Source of the DNA: Gemmatimonadota bacterium | GTDB lineage: Bacteria; Gemmatimonadota; Gemmatimonadetes; Longimicrobiales; Gaopeijiaceae | Assembly (NCBI GenBank): GCA_029879725.1 | Contig: JAOUPR010000022.1 | Location: 1-46,716 of the forward strand | DNA: 46,716 bases | Reading direction: 5' to 3' | Shown here: in pieces, positions 32,932 through 42,398 of the stretch | Layout: each line of letters opens with the position of its first letter | Numbering within the stretch: position 1 is the first letter of the stretch | The notes under the pieces: generated by a model | Databases searched by the model: none | Told to the model about the DNA's origin: nothing | Seen by the model: only the letters and a program-made list of their open reading frames with translations | Translations under genes and position numbers: made by a program

Positions 32932-34938
32932 ATGACCCGTACCCGTTCCGTGCGTCCCGGCATCAGCCGACTCGGCGCCCACCTGACCCTCCCGCTCATG
33001 GCGGGCGTGCTCGTTCTCGCCGGCTGTGGAGGCTACCAGCCGGCACCCATGGAGACCGCCGCGCCGACGGCGCTCCGCCCTCTCCGCGTCAACGCTCCCA
33101 CCCCCGACCCGCGCGTGGGCCTGGCGCCGGGACTGTTCGACGCGGCCGAGGCGGCCTGGAACCTTCGGGTTCTGTCGTCCACGACACCGCCGGAGTCCTT
33201 CGTCGGGGTCACCAACTCCGATCTGGCGTTCAAGGGGAACTACGCCATCCAGGGGAACTACAACGGCGTGCAGGTCTGGGACATTTCGAACCCGTCCCAG
33301 CCGTCCCTCGTCATCGACTACGTCTGCCCGGCGTCGCAGAGCGACGTCTCCGTGTACGGGAACCTCCTGTTCGTCTCGGGTGAGGGGATGGGGGGGCGTC
33401 TCGACTGCGGCACGGAGGGCGTGCCGGAGGCGGTGAGCACGGAGCGGCTGCGCGGGATCCGCATCTTCGACATCACCGACATCCGGAGCCCGAAGTACGT
33501 CTCCAACGTGCAGACGTGCCGTGGATCGCACACCCACACCGTGCTCGAGCATCCGGGGGACCGGGAGAACGTCTACATCTACGTGTCGGGCTCCGCTCCC
33601 GTGCGTCCGTCCGAGGAATTGCCCGGGTGTTCCGGCGCGCTCCCCGGCGAAGATCCGAACTCGGCGCTCTTCCGCATCGAGGTGATCCGCGTGCCGGTGG
33701 CGCATCCCGAGCAGGCGGCCATCGTGAGCTCGCCGCGGATCTTCAACGACCTGGTCGCCCCTCCCGGACACGGGCTGGCGCCCGATGATCTGGCGGCCAT
33801 CGAGGCGGCTCGTGCGCGGGGCGCGTTCGTGGCGGAGATCGGGGGCCAGGCGATGGTCCTCCCCGATCGCTTCACCGGACCGCTCCTGGACAGCATCGTC
33901 GCGGCGCGGGGAGGCGAAGGCGCTCCCACGGCCGCCGACAGCTCGGCGCTCCGGTCCGGAATCCCGGACATCATCGCGACCATGATGGGGCAGGGTGGTG
34001 ACCGCAGGATGATGGGGCCCACGCAGTGCCACGACATCACGGTGTACCCCGCCATGGGGCTGGCCGGTGGGGCCTGTGAGGGGTACGGACTCCTCCTGGA
34101 CATCCGGAATCCCACGGCGCCGACGCGTCTGGCGGCCGTGGCCGATTCCAACTTCGCCTACTGGCACTCCGCCACGTTCAGCAACGACGGAAAGAAGGTG
34201 GTCTTCACCGACGAGTGGGGCGGGGGTGGCGCGCCGAAGTGCCGGGCCTCCGATCCGCGGGAGTGGGGCGCCAACGCCATCTTCACCATCGAAGACGGGG
34301 AGATGGAGTTCCAGAGCTACTACAAGCTCCCCGCGCCCCAGACGCCCGAGGAGAACTGCGTGGCCCACAACGGGTCCCTCATTCCCGTGCCCGGGCGGGA
34401 CATCATGGTACAGGGGTGGTACCAGGGTGGAATTTCGATCTTCGACTGGACCAATCCGGGCAGACCCGTGGAGATCGCCTTCCACGATCGCGGCCCCGTG
34501 GACGGGGAGCGGATGCGGATGGGTGGAAGCTGGTCGGTCTACTGGTACAACGGCGTGATCGTCAGCTCCGAGATCGCCCGCGGCCTGGACATCTTCGAGC
34601 TCACGCCCAGTGACGTCCTGTCGCAGAACGAGATCGACGCCGCCAAGTCGGTGCGTCTGAACCATCTCAACTCCCAGGGGCAGCCGCACTTCGAATGGCC
34701 CCACACCTTCGCGCTGGCCCGGGCGTATCTCGATCAGCTCGAGCGGTCCGGCGCCATGGCGGCGGCACGGGTCACGGCCGTGCGGGAAGCGCTCGCCGCC
34801 GCGGAGGGGACGTCGCGCACCGCGAGGCGCGGATCGCTGACCACGCTCGCCGACGAACTCGATGGAGAGGCCGCCCGGTCTCTCGACGCCGCCAAGGTGC
34901 GGATGCTCGCCGAGGCGGTGAGGGGTCTGGCCCAGTAG
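32932..34938 (+). CDS. LVIVD-repeat beta-propeller lipoprotein
   Basis: Exported protein of 668 residues with a lipoprotein signal (LPLMAGVLVLAGCGG, lipidation near Cys32). Repeated LVIVD-type blade phrases are visible: NYNGVQVWDISNPSQPSLVI near 109-128, GIRIFDITDIRSPKYVSNVQ near 175-194, GLLLDIRNPTAPTRLAAVAD near 386-405 and GISIFDWTNPGRPVEIAFHD near 503-522. A His-rich contact phrase CRGSHTHTVLEHPG follows the second. An Ala-rich helical tail ends the protein. Its role is unknown; pairing with a DUF305 protein, seen here at a distance of 34 bp, suggests a metal-linked surface function. AGGAAGG lies six bases before ATG 32932. Confidence 0.85.
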   Translation: MTRTRSVRPGISRLGAHLTLPLMAGVLVLAGCGGYQPAPMETAAPTALRPLRVNAPTPDPRVGLAPGLFDAAEAAWNLRVLSSTTPPESFVGVTNSDLAFKGNYAIQGNYNGVQVWDISNPSQPSLVIDYVCPASQSDVSVYGNLLFVSGEGMGGRLDCGTEGVPEAVSTERLRGIRIFDITDIRSPKYVSNVQTCRGSHTHTVLEHPGDRENVYIYVSGSAPVRPSEELPGCSGALPGEDPNSALFRIEVIRVPVAHPEQAAIVSSPRIFNDLVAPPGHGLAPDDLAAIEAARARGAFVAEIGGQAMVLPDRFTGPLLDSIVAARGGEGAPTAADSSALRSGIPDIIATMMGQGGDRRMMGPTQCHDITVYPAMGLAGGACEGYGLLLDIRNPTAPTRLAAVADSNFAYWHSATFSNDGKKVVFTDEWGGGGAPKCRASDPREWGANAIFTIEDGEMEFQSYYKLPAPQTPEENCVAHNGSLIPVPGRDIMVQGWYQGGISIFDWTNPGRPVEIAFHDRGPVDGERMRMGGSWSVYWYNGVIVSSEIARGLDIFELTPSDVLSQNEIDAAKSVRLNHLNSQGQPHFEWPHTFALARAYLDQLERSGAMAAARVTAVREALAAAEGTSRTARRGSLTTLADELDGEAARSLDAAKVRMLAEAVRGLAQ

Positions 34939-34963
34939 AGACGACCCGGAAGGTCATCACGTC

Positions 34964-34999
34964 GGCGGCCCGGAGGGGATGGTTTCCCTCCGGGCCGCC
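34964..34999. terminator. Hairpin between convergent genes
   Basis: GGCGGCCCGGAGGG (34964-34977) pairs perfectly with CCCTCCGGGCCGCC (34986-34999) around an 8-nt loop, between the stops of the LVIVD gene and the reverse-strand membrane protein gene. It lacks a T-run but is placed as a bidirectional terminator. Confidence 0.65.
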
Positions 35000-35007
35000 G
35001 TCGTGCG

Positions 35008-37104
35008 TCAGGGAGCGGCCGTGCTCGCCGTCTTCGCCTTCCCCTTCTCGTACACCAGGAACGAGACCAGATACGCGAGGAGCGCGACCAGCGCCAGCGC
35101 CTTGAGTCCGAGGGACATGGAGAAGAACTCGAGCAAGCCTCCGACCACCGCGCCCAGAAGGTTCCAACCGAAGGCGAGATCCGCGTGCTCACGGACCTTG
35201 AATCGGTGGGCGAAACAGATGGACGCGAAGAAGATGGGCGTTCCGACGTAGGCCACCGAAAGTGCCAGACGGAGCAGCATTCCGCGCTCGATGAGCAGGT
35301 CCACGGGGATGAAGTAGGTCACCAGGAGAGAGACCACGAGTCCAGCCGTGGCGACCCGCCACGGCACCGGCGCCAGTTCCATGAGCACCGTTCCCACGAG
35401 GATCGTGAGCAGGATCGACCCGAACACCACCGCGCTGGTGAGCCAGGTCGCACCCCAAACCAGGTTGATGGCGGTGACGAACTTGGTTTCGATGAGGAGG
35501 AAGGCGACTCCGTAGAGGAACATCTCCCAGTCCACCGCCCCGCGCTCCAGGGCACTCCGGCGCAGCTCCGGCGACACCACCCATACCGCTACCACGGCCA
35601 GCACGGTGATGAGCAGGATGAGAGAGAGGTAGAACACGTTGACCGAGGGACCCGGCAGGTAGAGATAGGGCCAGTCGTCCGTCGGATGATGCTCCAGGGG
35701 AAGAGCCTCGTCGATGTAGGCCCGCTCACTCTCCGTATCGTTGTTCCGCAGGTGAGCGAAACTCGGGCCCGCCATGTAGATACGGTTGAACATCTGATAC
35801 TCACCCACGAACACCGTGGGAAGGAGTCCGAAGGATCGGGCCAGAATGCCCACCAGGTGCCCGTTGATGTACTCCTCTCCCACCATGAAATACATCACCA
35901 TCCCGCCGTCTGGCGCGAGCCGACGGCGCGCGGCGTCGATGGACTCCTGGGTGTACACGAAGTTGTCCAGGCGCACGTTGGACAGCGCCGACAAGCGGGT
36001 CATGGAGTCCAGCGTACCGAATACGATGAGGTCGTATACCTCGTCGGTGTCGTTGAGGTAGGTACGCGCGTCCGTGTTGATGACTCGGACCCGGGGTGAG
36101 TCGTAGGGTCGATTCGGGTGCCCGTCGCGCCCGATTTCGATGATCACCGGGTCGATTTCCACGGCATGGATCTCTTCGACACCTTCGTCCAACGCGACGG
36201 CGACATCGTTCCCGGATCCCGCGCCGAGGATCAGGACCTTCTTCGGTGTCTCGTCGAGGAGGCGGTACGGCATGTGATAGCCGCGCCGGATCGCACCGTG
36301 TGCCGGACTCCCCACCTCCGTGCCCATGGCCAGGTCGACGGGCGTCTGGTGGAGCGATCCGTTGGCCAGGATACGGAAGCCGGGGATGATCGCGATGGAG
36401 TCGGTCGTGAGCGCGTAGTACGGGCTGTAGTGCTCCGATCGATCCGCTCTGCTCACCCCTGCGAGGAGAACGACGAAGGCCACGGCGCCCATTCCCCGCC
36501 GGACCGGTGACCCACGCACCACCAACAGCCCGATACCCGCGATCACCGCGAACCATACGAGCGGTCCCGTGTGAAGAAAGGAGGCGACGGCGAAGAGGAC
36601 GACACCCGCCAGTGATCCGGCCAGGTCGAGGCTGTAGCCCCACAGGGCGCTCGACTTCTCACGGAACGTGTCCAACCGCTGGCCGATGTACTGGCCAAGG
36701 GGCATGAACGATCCCGCCACGAGCACGAATATGAGCACGATGGGGAGCCGGATCCCCGTCACGACCGGCGCGGTCGCGTCCAGGTCCGAATACAGGAGCC
36801 AGAGGTGTTCACTCACGTCTTCGGCCGTGAACGCCACCCCGGACAGGGCGATGCTGGCGCCGGCGAGCGCCAGCAAAGACACGGGCCAGAGCCAGAAGAA
36901 CGACTTCCGACGCGCGGTGAGGGCGCCGAGACCGAGTCCGAGGAACGCTGCGATCAACACCAGGTTGGGAAAATACGCGGCCACGCGGACCTGGGTGGGA
37001 ATCCAACGAATCAACGCGAGTTCCTGGAACAGGACCGCGAAGGACGCGCCGATCAACTCGAGACCGGGGCGGATGAGTGGTGCCTGGGGCCGGGGCAGCT
37101 TCAT
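35008..37104 (-). CDS. Membrane-embedded spermidine-synthase-like protein
   Basis: Polytopic protein of 698 residues in three parts: about seven N-terminal membrane segments (15-235), a soluble aminopropyltransferase/methyltransferase-like domain (about 240-480) and about six C-terminal membrane segments (500-690). The soluble part has the nucleotide-binding glycine loop KVLILGAGSGNDVAVAL, the acidic HAVEIDPVIIEIGR and FGTLDSMTRLSALSNVRLDN, typical of the spermine/spermidine synthase superfamily. Such membrane fusions are common in many phyla but uncharacterised; transfer of an aminopropyl or other group near the membrane is a guess. ATG 37104 is chosen at the start of the family homology; the ribosome site is weak. 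Confidence 0.8.
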   Translation of the reverse strand: MKLPRPQAPLIRPGLELIGASFAVLFQELALIRWIPTQVRVAAYFPNLVLIAAFLGLGLGALTARRKSFFWLWPVSLLALAGASIALSGVAFTAEDVSEHLWLLYSDLDATAPVVTGIRLPIVLIFVLVAGSFMPLGQYIGQRLDTFREKSSALWGYSLDLAGSLAGVVLFAVASFLHTGPLVWFAVIAGIGLLVVRGSPVRRGMGAVAFVVLLAGVSRADRSEHYSPYYALTTDSIAIIPGFRILANGSLHQTPVDLAMGTEVGSPAHGAIRRGYHMPYRLLDETPKKVLILGAGSGNDVAVALDEGVEEIHAVEIDPVIIEIGRDGHPNRPYDSPRVRVINTDARTYLNDTDEVYDLIVFGTLDSMTRLSALSNVRLDNFVYTQESIDAARRRLAPDGGMVMYFMVGEEYINGHLVGILARSFGLLPTVFVGEYQMFNRIYMAGPSFAHLRNNDTESERAYIDEALPLEHHPTDDWPYLYLPGPSVNVFYLSLILLITVLAVVAVWVVSPELRRSALERGAVDWEMFLYGVAFLLIETKFVTAINLVWGATWLTSAVVFGSILLTILVGTVLMELAPVPWRVATAGLVVSLLVTYFIPVDLLIERGMLLRLALSVAYVGTPIFFASICFAHRFKVREHADLAFGWNLLGAVVGGLLEFFSMSLGLKALALVALLAYLVSFLVYEKGKAKTASTAAP

Positions 37105-37187
37105 GGGCGCTCGGAATGAAATTGTAGACGCCCGAATGGGGGGGAAAGAAAAAATGGACCCTGATGGGGGGCGATGCAAGCTCGTGG

Positions 37188-37220
37188 CCGGGGCGCCCGA
37201 CCCTGCGGCGGGCGCCCCGG
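37188..37220 (-). terminator. Perfect GC hairpin after the small reverse-strand gene
   Basis: CCGGGGCGCCCG (37188-37199) and CGGGCGCCCCGG (37209-37220) pair over 12 bp with a 9-nt loop. It lies 43 bp beyond the stop at 37263 of the minus-strand gene. There is no adjacent T-run on that strand, though a T-rich stretch follows about 30 bp further on. Confidence 0.5.
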
Positions 37221-37262
37221 TGCATCAGCGATGGGGTTTCAGGTGCATCTCCCGGGTCTCCG

Positions 37263-37733
37263 TCACGGCCACATCCAGAAGGTGACGTCCACGCGACCGT
37301 CCCCGTCCTGGTCGACGAATTCCGCGATGGGAAGGCCGTCCGCGGTCACGGCGAGGACGCGTCCCCCCGAGTAGGGGTAGATCCACACGCCCCTCAGGCG
37401 GCCCCGTGCTCCGACCTCCTCGGCGTGGTCACGCAGCTGGCCGTAGCGCCGCTTCCGCAGGAGATCCCTGAGGTCGTGGCCGTCCAGGTAGCGCCGCTCC
37501 TCGAGGCGTCCGAGCTTGCGGAAGCGGAAGCGTTCGTACGACACGTGTACGTAGCGCGCCGACGCCATGGGTTCCGGGGAGGCCACGTCCCGATCGAAGA
37601 CACGGATCTCGGCGCGGATCGGTCCCACGCGCACCGTGCCTCGTCCGCCCACCCGAACATCCTGGGCCGCCGTGGGTGTGGCGGTCAGGAGCATGCACAG
37701 CAAGGCCCATCTTTCGATTCGCTTGGCGCTCAT
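37263..37733 (-). CDS. Small exported protein with a calcium-loop-like end
   Basis: Not recognised. The 156 residues begin with a signal (RIERWALLCMLLTATPTAAQ). The mature protein has VRVGGRGTVRVGPIRAEIRV early, a basic Arg-rich middle (SYERFRFRKLGRLEERRYLD, RDLLRKRRYGQLRDHAEE) and the end FVDQDGDGRVDVTFWMWP. DQDGDGRVD fits an EF-hand-type or dockerin-like calcium loop (DxDxDG), but only one is present. It may be a small calcium-binding or structural envelope protein. The gene is followed by a hairpin and faces the beta-lactamase-family gene divergently over a 272-bp gap. Confidence 0.65.
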   Translation of the reverse strand: MSAKRIERWALLCMLLTATPTAAQDVRVGGRGTVRVGPIRAEIRVFDRDVASPEPMASARYVHVSYERFRFRKLGRLEERRYLDGHDLRDLLRKRRYGQLRDHAEEVGARGRLRGVWIYPYSGGRVLAVTADGLPIAEFVDQDGDGRVDVTFWMWP

Positions 37734-37875
37734 GGTACGGTCCTCTTCCAGAGGGATGTAGGGATACCTCCGCCCCGCTCCCAGGGAATTGCAATGCGCG
37801 TGCCACACCGACGTCTCCTGGATCCTGGGCCTCCCGGGGGCCGACGAGGCCGGAACGACCACGAAGAGCGTCCTC

Positions 37876-37881
37876 TATAGT
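37876..37881 (+). promoter_or_regulatory. Possible -10 box (TATAGT) of the beta-lactamase-family gene
   Basis: TATAGT is a close match to the -10 consensus in the 272-bp divergent gap, about 125 bp before ATG 38006. No good -35 box was found 16-18 bp upstream, so the call is tentative. Confidence 0.3.
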
Positions 37882-38005
37882 GGACATTCTCTCTCTACGC
37901 CATCTCCACGCTCCGGTCCGACCCCGTGCGTGCCGCCGGGCTCTGGCCTCCCGGGCCGAAGCCCACCACTTTGCACCCGACGCACCCCATCCCGGAGACG
38001 CACCC

Positions 38006-39667
38006 ATGCGGATCGTACGCACGCTCGCCACCCAGATCTTCCTGACGACGGTACTCGGCACCGCCGTCGCTCCCCTCACCGCCCAGGCTCCCACCGACGC
38101 GCCGGTCCAGGTGGACCGCCTCTTCGAGGATTGGAGCACGGTGGAGAGCCCTGGATGCGCGGTGGCGGTGGCGGAGAAGGGGCTCACCGTCCTCTCCCGG
38201 GCCTACGGGATGGCGGATCTGGAGCACGGCATTCCCAACACGCCCGGCACCATCTTCGAGGGCGGCTCGCTGTCGAAGCAGTTCACTTCGGCGGCCATCG
38301 TCCTCCTGGCCCTGGACGGGAAGCTTTCCCTGGACGATGACGTCCGGGCGTACCTTCCCGAGGTTCCCGACTACGGGCACGTCATCACCCTCCATCACCT
38401 CATGACCCACACCAGCGGGCTGCGGGATTGGGGGAGCGTGGCGGAGATCTCGGGGTGGGGAAGGGAAGAGCGCAGCCATGGCCACGCCGACGTCCTGGAC
38501 ATCGTGAGCCGGCAGAGCGCGCTCAACTACGAGCCCGGGCATGAGTACTCGTACACGAACACGGGATACAACCTCCTGGCCATGATCGTGGACCGGGTGA
38601 GCGGGATGTCCTTCGCCGAGTTCTCCAGGAAGCGGATCTTCGAGCCCCTGGGGATGACGCATACCCAGTGGCGCGACGACTACAGGCGCATCGTTCCTGA
38701 TCGCAGCACGGCGTACGACGCCCGCGCCGACGGCACCTGGGCCATCAATCGTCCCATCGAGAACGTCCATGGAAACGGAGGGATCCTCACCACGGTGGGG
38801 GACCTGACCATCTGGAACCAGGCGCTGGACGACGCGCGCTTCGGCCCCGAGTTCATGCGGATGATGCTTCGCCAGGGGAAGCTGAACGACGGGTCCACCA
38901 TCATCTACGCCGGTGGGCTCCAGGTGGGGAGCTTCGCGGGGGTGCCGTCGGTGACCCACACGGGCGCCACCGCGGGATACCGGGCCTTCCTGGGGCGCTA
39001 CCCGGAGCAGGGGCTGTCCGTGGCCATGCTGTGCAACGCGTCCAACATCAACCGAGGCGTGTCGGGAGGGCGCATCGCCCGGATCTTCCTGGGCGGCGCG
39101 GCGCGGGACGATGCCGCTCCCGAGGGGGTCCGGGTGTCCGCGGATGCCCTGCGACGGCTGGCCGGGCTGTACCGGGAGCCGGTCTCGGGGGACCCCATGC
39201 GGCTCTCGGTGGAAGATGGAGCGCTGAGGATGGACGGCCGGGCGACGTTGATCCCGGTGGGCGATGGTGTGTTCCAGGTCGGGTCGGCCGACCGGCGCTT
39301 CGTGGTGGAGCCGACTCCAGGAGGGCGTCCGCGCATCCGGGTGGAGGGGTGGGAGTACACCCGGCGCTTCTACGAGCCCGTGGACGACTTCGCCCCCGGC
39401 GAGGAGGATCTCCAGGGGTATGCCGGGACCTACCACAGCCACGACGCGGAAACCACCTACGTGGTGAAGGTGGAGGACGGCGCGCTGGTGACGTGGCAGA
39501 GGCCCAACACGACCCACACGCTCGAGCCGGTCTACCCCGACGCCTTCGAGTCGGACTCCGGGGGAATCATCCGGTTCCGCCGGGACGACACCGGGGCGGT
39601 CACCGCGTTGAGCTTGAGCTTTCCCCGGGTCTTCGACATGCGTTTCGACAAGGTGGACGGCCGCTGA
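38006..39667 (+). CDS. Exported beta-lactamase-family serine hydrolase (class C/esterase type)
   Basis: Penicillin-binding/beta-lactamase-fold hydrolase of 553 residues with a signal peptide (QIFLTTVLGTAVAPLTAQ). The nucleophile tetrad SLSK is at 88-91 (EGGSLSKQFT) and the YxN motif at 183-185 (YSYTNTGYN). A HTG/KTG-like element THTGATAGYR follows near 320. A C-terminal lipocalin-like region after about 380 (LAGLYREP, GYAGTYHSHDAETTYVV) resembles the DUF3471-type extension of such proteins. These enzymes act as peptidases or esterases; antibiotic hydrolysis is not implied. It is followed after 16 bp by the metallo-beta-lactamase-fold gene, so both may be one operon. Confidence 0.9.
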   Translation: MRIVRTLATQIFLTTVLGTAVAPLTAQAPTDAPVQVDRLFEDWSTVESPGCAVAVAEKGLTVLSRAYGMADLEHGIPNTPGTIFEGGSLSKQFTSAAIVLLALDGKLSLDDDVRAYLPEVPDYGHVITLHHLMTHTSGLRDWGSVAEISGWGREERSHGHADVLDIVSRQSALNYEPGHEYSYTNTGYNLLAMIVDRVSGMSFAEFSRKRIFEPLGMTHTQWRDDYRRIVPDRSTAYDARADGTWAINRPIENVHGNGGILTTVGDLTIWNQALDDARFGPEFMRMMLRQGKLNDGSTIIYAGGLQVGSFAGVPSVTHTGATAGYRAFLGRYPEQGLSVAMLCNASNINRGVSGGRIARIFLGGAARDDAAPEGVRVSADALRRLAGLYREPVSGDPMRLSVEDGALRMDGRATLIPVGDGVFQVGSADRRFVVEPTPGGRPRIRVEGWEYTRRFYEPVDDFAPGEEDLQGYAGTYHSHDAETTYVVKVEDGALVTWQRPNTTHTLEPVYPDAFESDSGGIIRFRRDDTGAVTALSLSFPRVFDMRFDKVDGR

Positions 39668-39683
39668 CATGGGGAGAACTCCG

Positions 39684-40538
39684 ATGATGCGTGTCCTGGT
39701 CCCCCTGGCCCTGATGGTGGCCGCCGCGCCGTTGTCGGGGGCGCAGGAATCCTCCGATCCCGGAGAGGAGTACTCCATCGACGCGATCCGCTACGGCACC
39801 ATCCGGGGATTCCCCCTCTCCGGGCTGGTCATGGGTGCGCCGGCGGAGGAGCGGGTGGACATCTCCATGGCGTTCTGGCTCATCCGGGGGAAGGGGCGGG
39901 TGATCCTCTTCGACACGGGGTTCCACCGACCCCGGTGGTTCGAGCGATTCGACCTGGACGATTACCTGAGGCCCGATTCCGCCTTGATGGAAGCCGGGGT
40001 GGACCCCGCGGACGTGACGGACGTCATCGTGAGCCACGCCCACTGGGATCACATGGGCGGGATCGACCTCTTTCCCGCCGCCACCCTCCGCATCCAGCGC
40101 GAGGAGTACGAGTACTACACGGGTCCCGCCTGGCGTGAGGGCGGGCGGAAGGGTGGGATCGACGCCGAGGACATCGCCCACCTGGTGGGGCGTAACATGG
40201 CCGGGAAGGTGGCGGTGGTGGAGGGGGACGACGTGGAGATCCTCCCGGGGATTAGGGCCTTCACCGGCGCGCGCCACACCTTCGCGTCCCAGTACGTGCT
40301 GGTGGAGGGCGCCGAGCCCATCGTACTGGCGTCCGACAACTGCTACCTCGATCGGAACCTGGCGACCCGTACGGCGGGGGCGACGTTCGATCCGTCCGAC
40401 AGGGAGGGGAACGTGGCCGCGCTCGGGCGGATGCTCCACCTGGCCGGGTCGGCGGATCGGGTGGTCCCGGGTCACGACCCGTCCCAGTTCCAACGCTTCG
40501 CCACGGAAGGGAGGGTGGCCCACGTTCGGGGACGGTAG
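39684..40538 (+). CDS. Exported metallo-beta-lactamase-fold hydrolase
   Basis: Zinc hydrolase of 284 residues with a signal peptide (VLVPLALMVAAAPLSGAQ). The metal motif HxHxDH is exact: SHAHWDHMGG gives His118, His120, Asp122 and His123; further ligands lie in GARHTFASQYV, LASDNCYLD and VPGHDPS. The arrangement is like the AHL lactonase/quinol-type MBL branch that acts on lactones and esters; its substrate is unknown. ATG 39684 has GGGAGA upstream with good spacing; ATG 39669 is another candidate. It starts 16 bp after the beta-lactamase-family gene. Confidence 0.88.
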   Translation: MMRVLVPLALMVAAAPLSGAQESSDPGEEYSIDAIRYGTIRGFPLSGLVMGAPAEERVDISMAFWLIRGKGRVILFDTGFHRPRWFERFDLDDYLRPDSALMEAGVDPADVTDVIVSHAHWDHMGGIDLFPAATLRIQREEYEYYTGPAWREGGRKGGIDAEDIAHLVGRNMAGKVAVVEGDDVEILPGIRAFTGARHTFASQYVLVEGAEPIVLASDNCYLDRNLATRTAGATFDPSDREGNVAALGRMLHLAGSADRVVPGHDPSQFQRFATEGRVAHVRGR

Positions 40539-40673
40539 CGCGACCGCCGCCGGCGAAACCCCGTGTCGCGCGCCAAACCGGAGGGGGCCGCACTAATTCG
40601 TTGCGCCGGCCGCGCCGACACTCACATATTGACGACCGCCTTCCTCCCCCCCTTCCCCAGGAGCTGCCGGCGT

Positions 40674-42260
40674 ATGAACCGCACTTCCGTTCCCTGGTTG
40701 GCCGCGTGTGCCGTTCTCCTCACCGCGTGCCAGGATACGAACCCGATGGTGGCGCCTCCCGCCGCCACGGATTCCCCCGAGATGCAGTTGTCCCTTGGCC
40801 CGGCCCCGCAGGCGGAACGCGTGATGCCGGGGCGTGTCCTCGCCATTCTCCGTCCCGGAGCCGACGCCGTTGCCGTGGCCGGCGACAACGGCCTGGAGTT
40901 CGAACACACGGGACGCGGATACAGTGCGTTCCGTGGGGCCGTGGGGAGTGAGCGAGCCCTCGCCGCCCGTCTGGGCGCCGACGCCCGGGTGCTCTCCGCC
41001 GAACCCGACTACCTGCGCCAGACCACCGCCATCGATCCCCGGCTGTGGGCGTTCTACAACCCCGGTGGCCTCACGGTGGCCTATACCCGCGGGCCCAACA
41101 AGGGGCAGCCCGTGGCCTCGTTCGCGTCGGTGGAGGACGCCGACGAGGACAACGTGGAAGGGTACGGCGCGGGTGGAGCGCCCGTGTCCATCGCCAGCAT
41201 CGACACGGGAGTGGACTTCGGCCACGCCGAGTTCCTCTCCGGGCAGCTCGTCGCGGGGTGGGACTACTACGACAACGACGCCGACCCCAGTGATTCCCAG
41301 GGGCACGGCACCCACACGACGGGGACGATGGTCGGGCGGAACGTGGGCGTGGCCGGAGTGGCCGGCGCCGGCGCCAACGTGACGGTCCACGTCTATCGGG
41401 TCTGCGGGGCCCTGGGGTGCCCCACCTCGGCCATCGTGTCGGCGATCTATGACGCCACCGACGCGGGGGTGGTGGCCATGAACCTGAGCCTCGGAGGTGG
41501 ATCGCTCTCCTCCACGGAGCAGGCCGCCATCCAGTACGCCACCAGTCGCAACGCGCTGGTCATCGCCTCGGCGGGGAACGACGGGACCAGCACGGTGAGC
41601 TGCCCGGCCTGCGACCCCAACGCCATCTCGGTGGCGGCGAGCAACTGGCAGGACGGGGCGACCTACTACACCAACTGGGGTGCCGGGCTCGACATCACGG
41701 CCCCGGGTGGACAGATGTACTCCAACACGACCGAAGAGGGCGGCATCTACAGTTCCGTGCCCGGGGGGTACGCGTACTACCAGGGCACGTCCATGGCGGC
41801 GCCCCAGGTGACGGGGACGGCGGCCATCGTCGCTTCCGTGGCCGGTTTGCAGGGAGCCGCCCTCCGTGCGCGCCTCGAAGGGACCACCGACGACCTCGGA
41901 GCGGCCGGGTACGACACCCAGTTCGGATGGGGCCGGCTCAACAGCTACCGTGCCGTGACGGGCTCGACGTTGGACGAGGGGACGCCACCTCCCCCGCCCG
42001 CGGGGCTTGCCGCCGGTTTCACGTATTCCTGCAGCGGCCTGACCTGCTCCTTCGACGGTTCGGGCTCCACCGGGAGCCCCACGTCGTACGCCTGGGCCTT
42101 CGGTGACGGCGGGTCGGGTTCGGGAGTGACGGTGGCGCACACGTACTCCGGTGTGGGGAGCTATCCCGTCACGCTCACGGTATCCGACGGAACCTCCAGC
42201 GACGCCGCCACGCAGACCGTGTCCTGCACGAAGCGTGGTCCCAACGTGCGGTGTAACTGA
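40674..42260 (+). CDS. Subtilisin-type (S8) serine protease with PKD domain
   Basis: Secreted protease of 528 residues. A lipoprotein-type signal (WLAACAVLLTACQ, Cys19) is followed by an inhibitor-like propeptide (about 50-115, RVLAILRPGADAVAVAGDNG). The catalytic triad is present: Asp177 in IASIDTGVDFG, His211 in SQGHGTHTTG and Ser373 in YYQGTSMAAPQVTG, with oxyanion Asn302 in SAGNDG. A proline hinge (PPPPPAG) links to a C-terminal PKD domain (about 445-522, SYAWAFGDGGSG, VAHTYSGVGSYPVTLTVSDG). It probably degrades extracellular proteins. AGGAG precedes ATG 40674. Confidence 0.95.
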   Translation: MNRTSVPWLAACAVLLTACQDTNPMVAPPAATDSPEMQLSLGPAPQAERVMPGRVLAILRPGADAVAVAGDNGLEFEHTGRGYSAFRGAVGSERALAARLGADARVLSAEPDYLRQTTAIDPRLWAFYNPGGLTVAYTRGPNKGQPVASFASVEDADEDNVEGYGAGGAPVSIASIDTGVDFGHAEFLSGQLVAGWDYYDNDADPSDSQGHGTHTTGTMVGRNVGVAGVAGAGANVTVHVYRVCGALGCPTSAIVSAIYDATDAGVVAMNLSLGGGSLSSTEQAAIQYATSRNALVIASAGNDGTSTVSCPACDPNAISVAASNWQDGATYYTNWGAGLDITAPGGQMYSNTTEEGGIYSSVPGGYAYYQGTSMAAPQVTGTAAIVASVAGLQGAALRARLEGTTDDLGAAGYDTQFGWGRLNSYRAVTGSTLDEGTPPPPPAGLAAGFTYSCSGLTCSFDGSGSTGSPTSYAWAFGDGGSGSGVTVAHTYSGVGSYPVTLTVSDGTSSDAATQTVSCTKRGPNVRCN

Positions 42261-42306
42261 CCGGAAGCGGTCCGGGAGCCCCGGCGGCGTTCGTTTGGCA
42301 TGAACA

Positions 42307-42336
42307 GGGGCCCTGCCGGAGATCCGGCAGGGCCCC
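42307..42336. terminator. Bidirectional terminator hairpin
   Basis: GGGGCCCTGCCGG (42307-42319) pairs perfectly with CCGGCAGGGCCCC (42324-42336) around AGAT, between the subtilisin stop and the stop of the convergent propeller gene. The T-run is absent. Confidence 0.7.
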
Positions 42337-42398
42337 TCGGCGACCGGGGAGCTGGCGCGACCCGGGGGAAGGCGGCGATCCCGCGCCGGTGTCCGACG

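Noticed and set aside
38006..40538. Antibiotic-resistance beta-lactamases
   Set aside because: Both proteins belong to broad hydrolase superfamilies; the domain extensions and context fit peptidase/esterase and lactonase-like roles, and nothing shows antibiotic hydrolysis.
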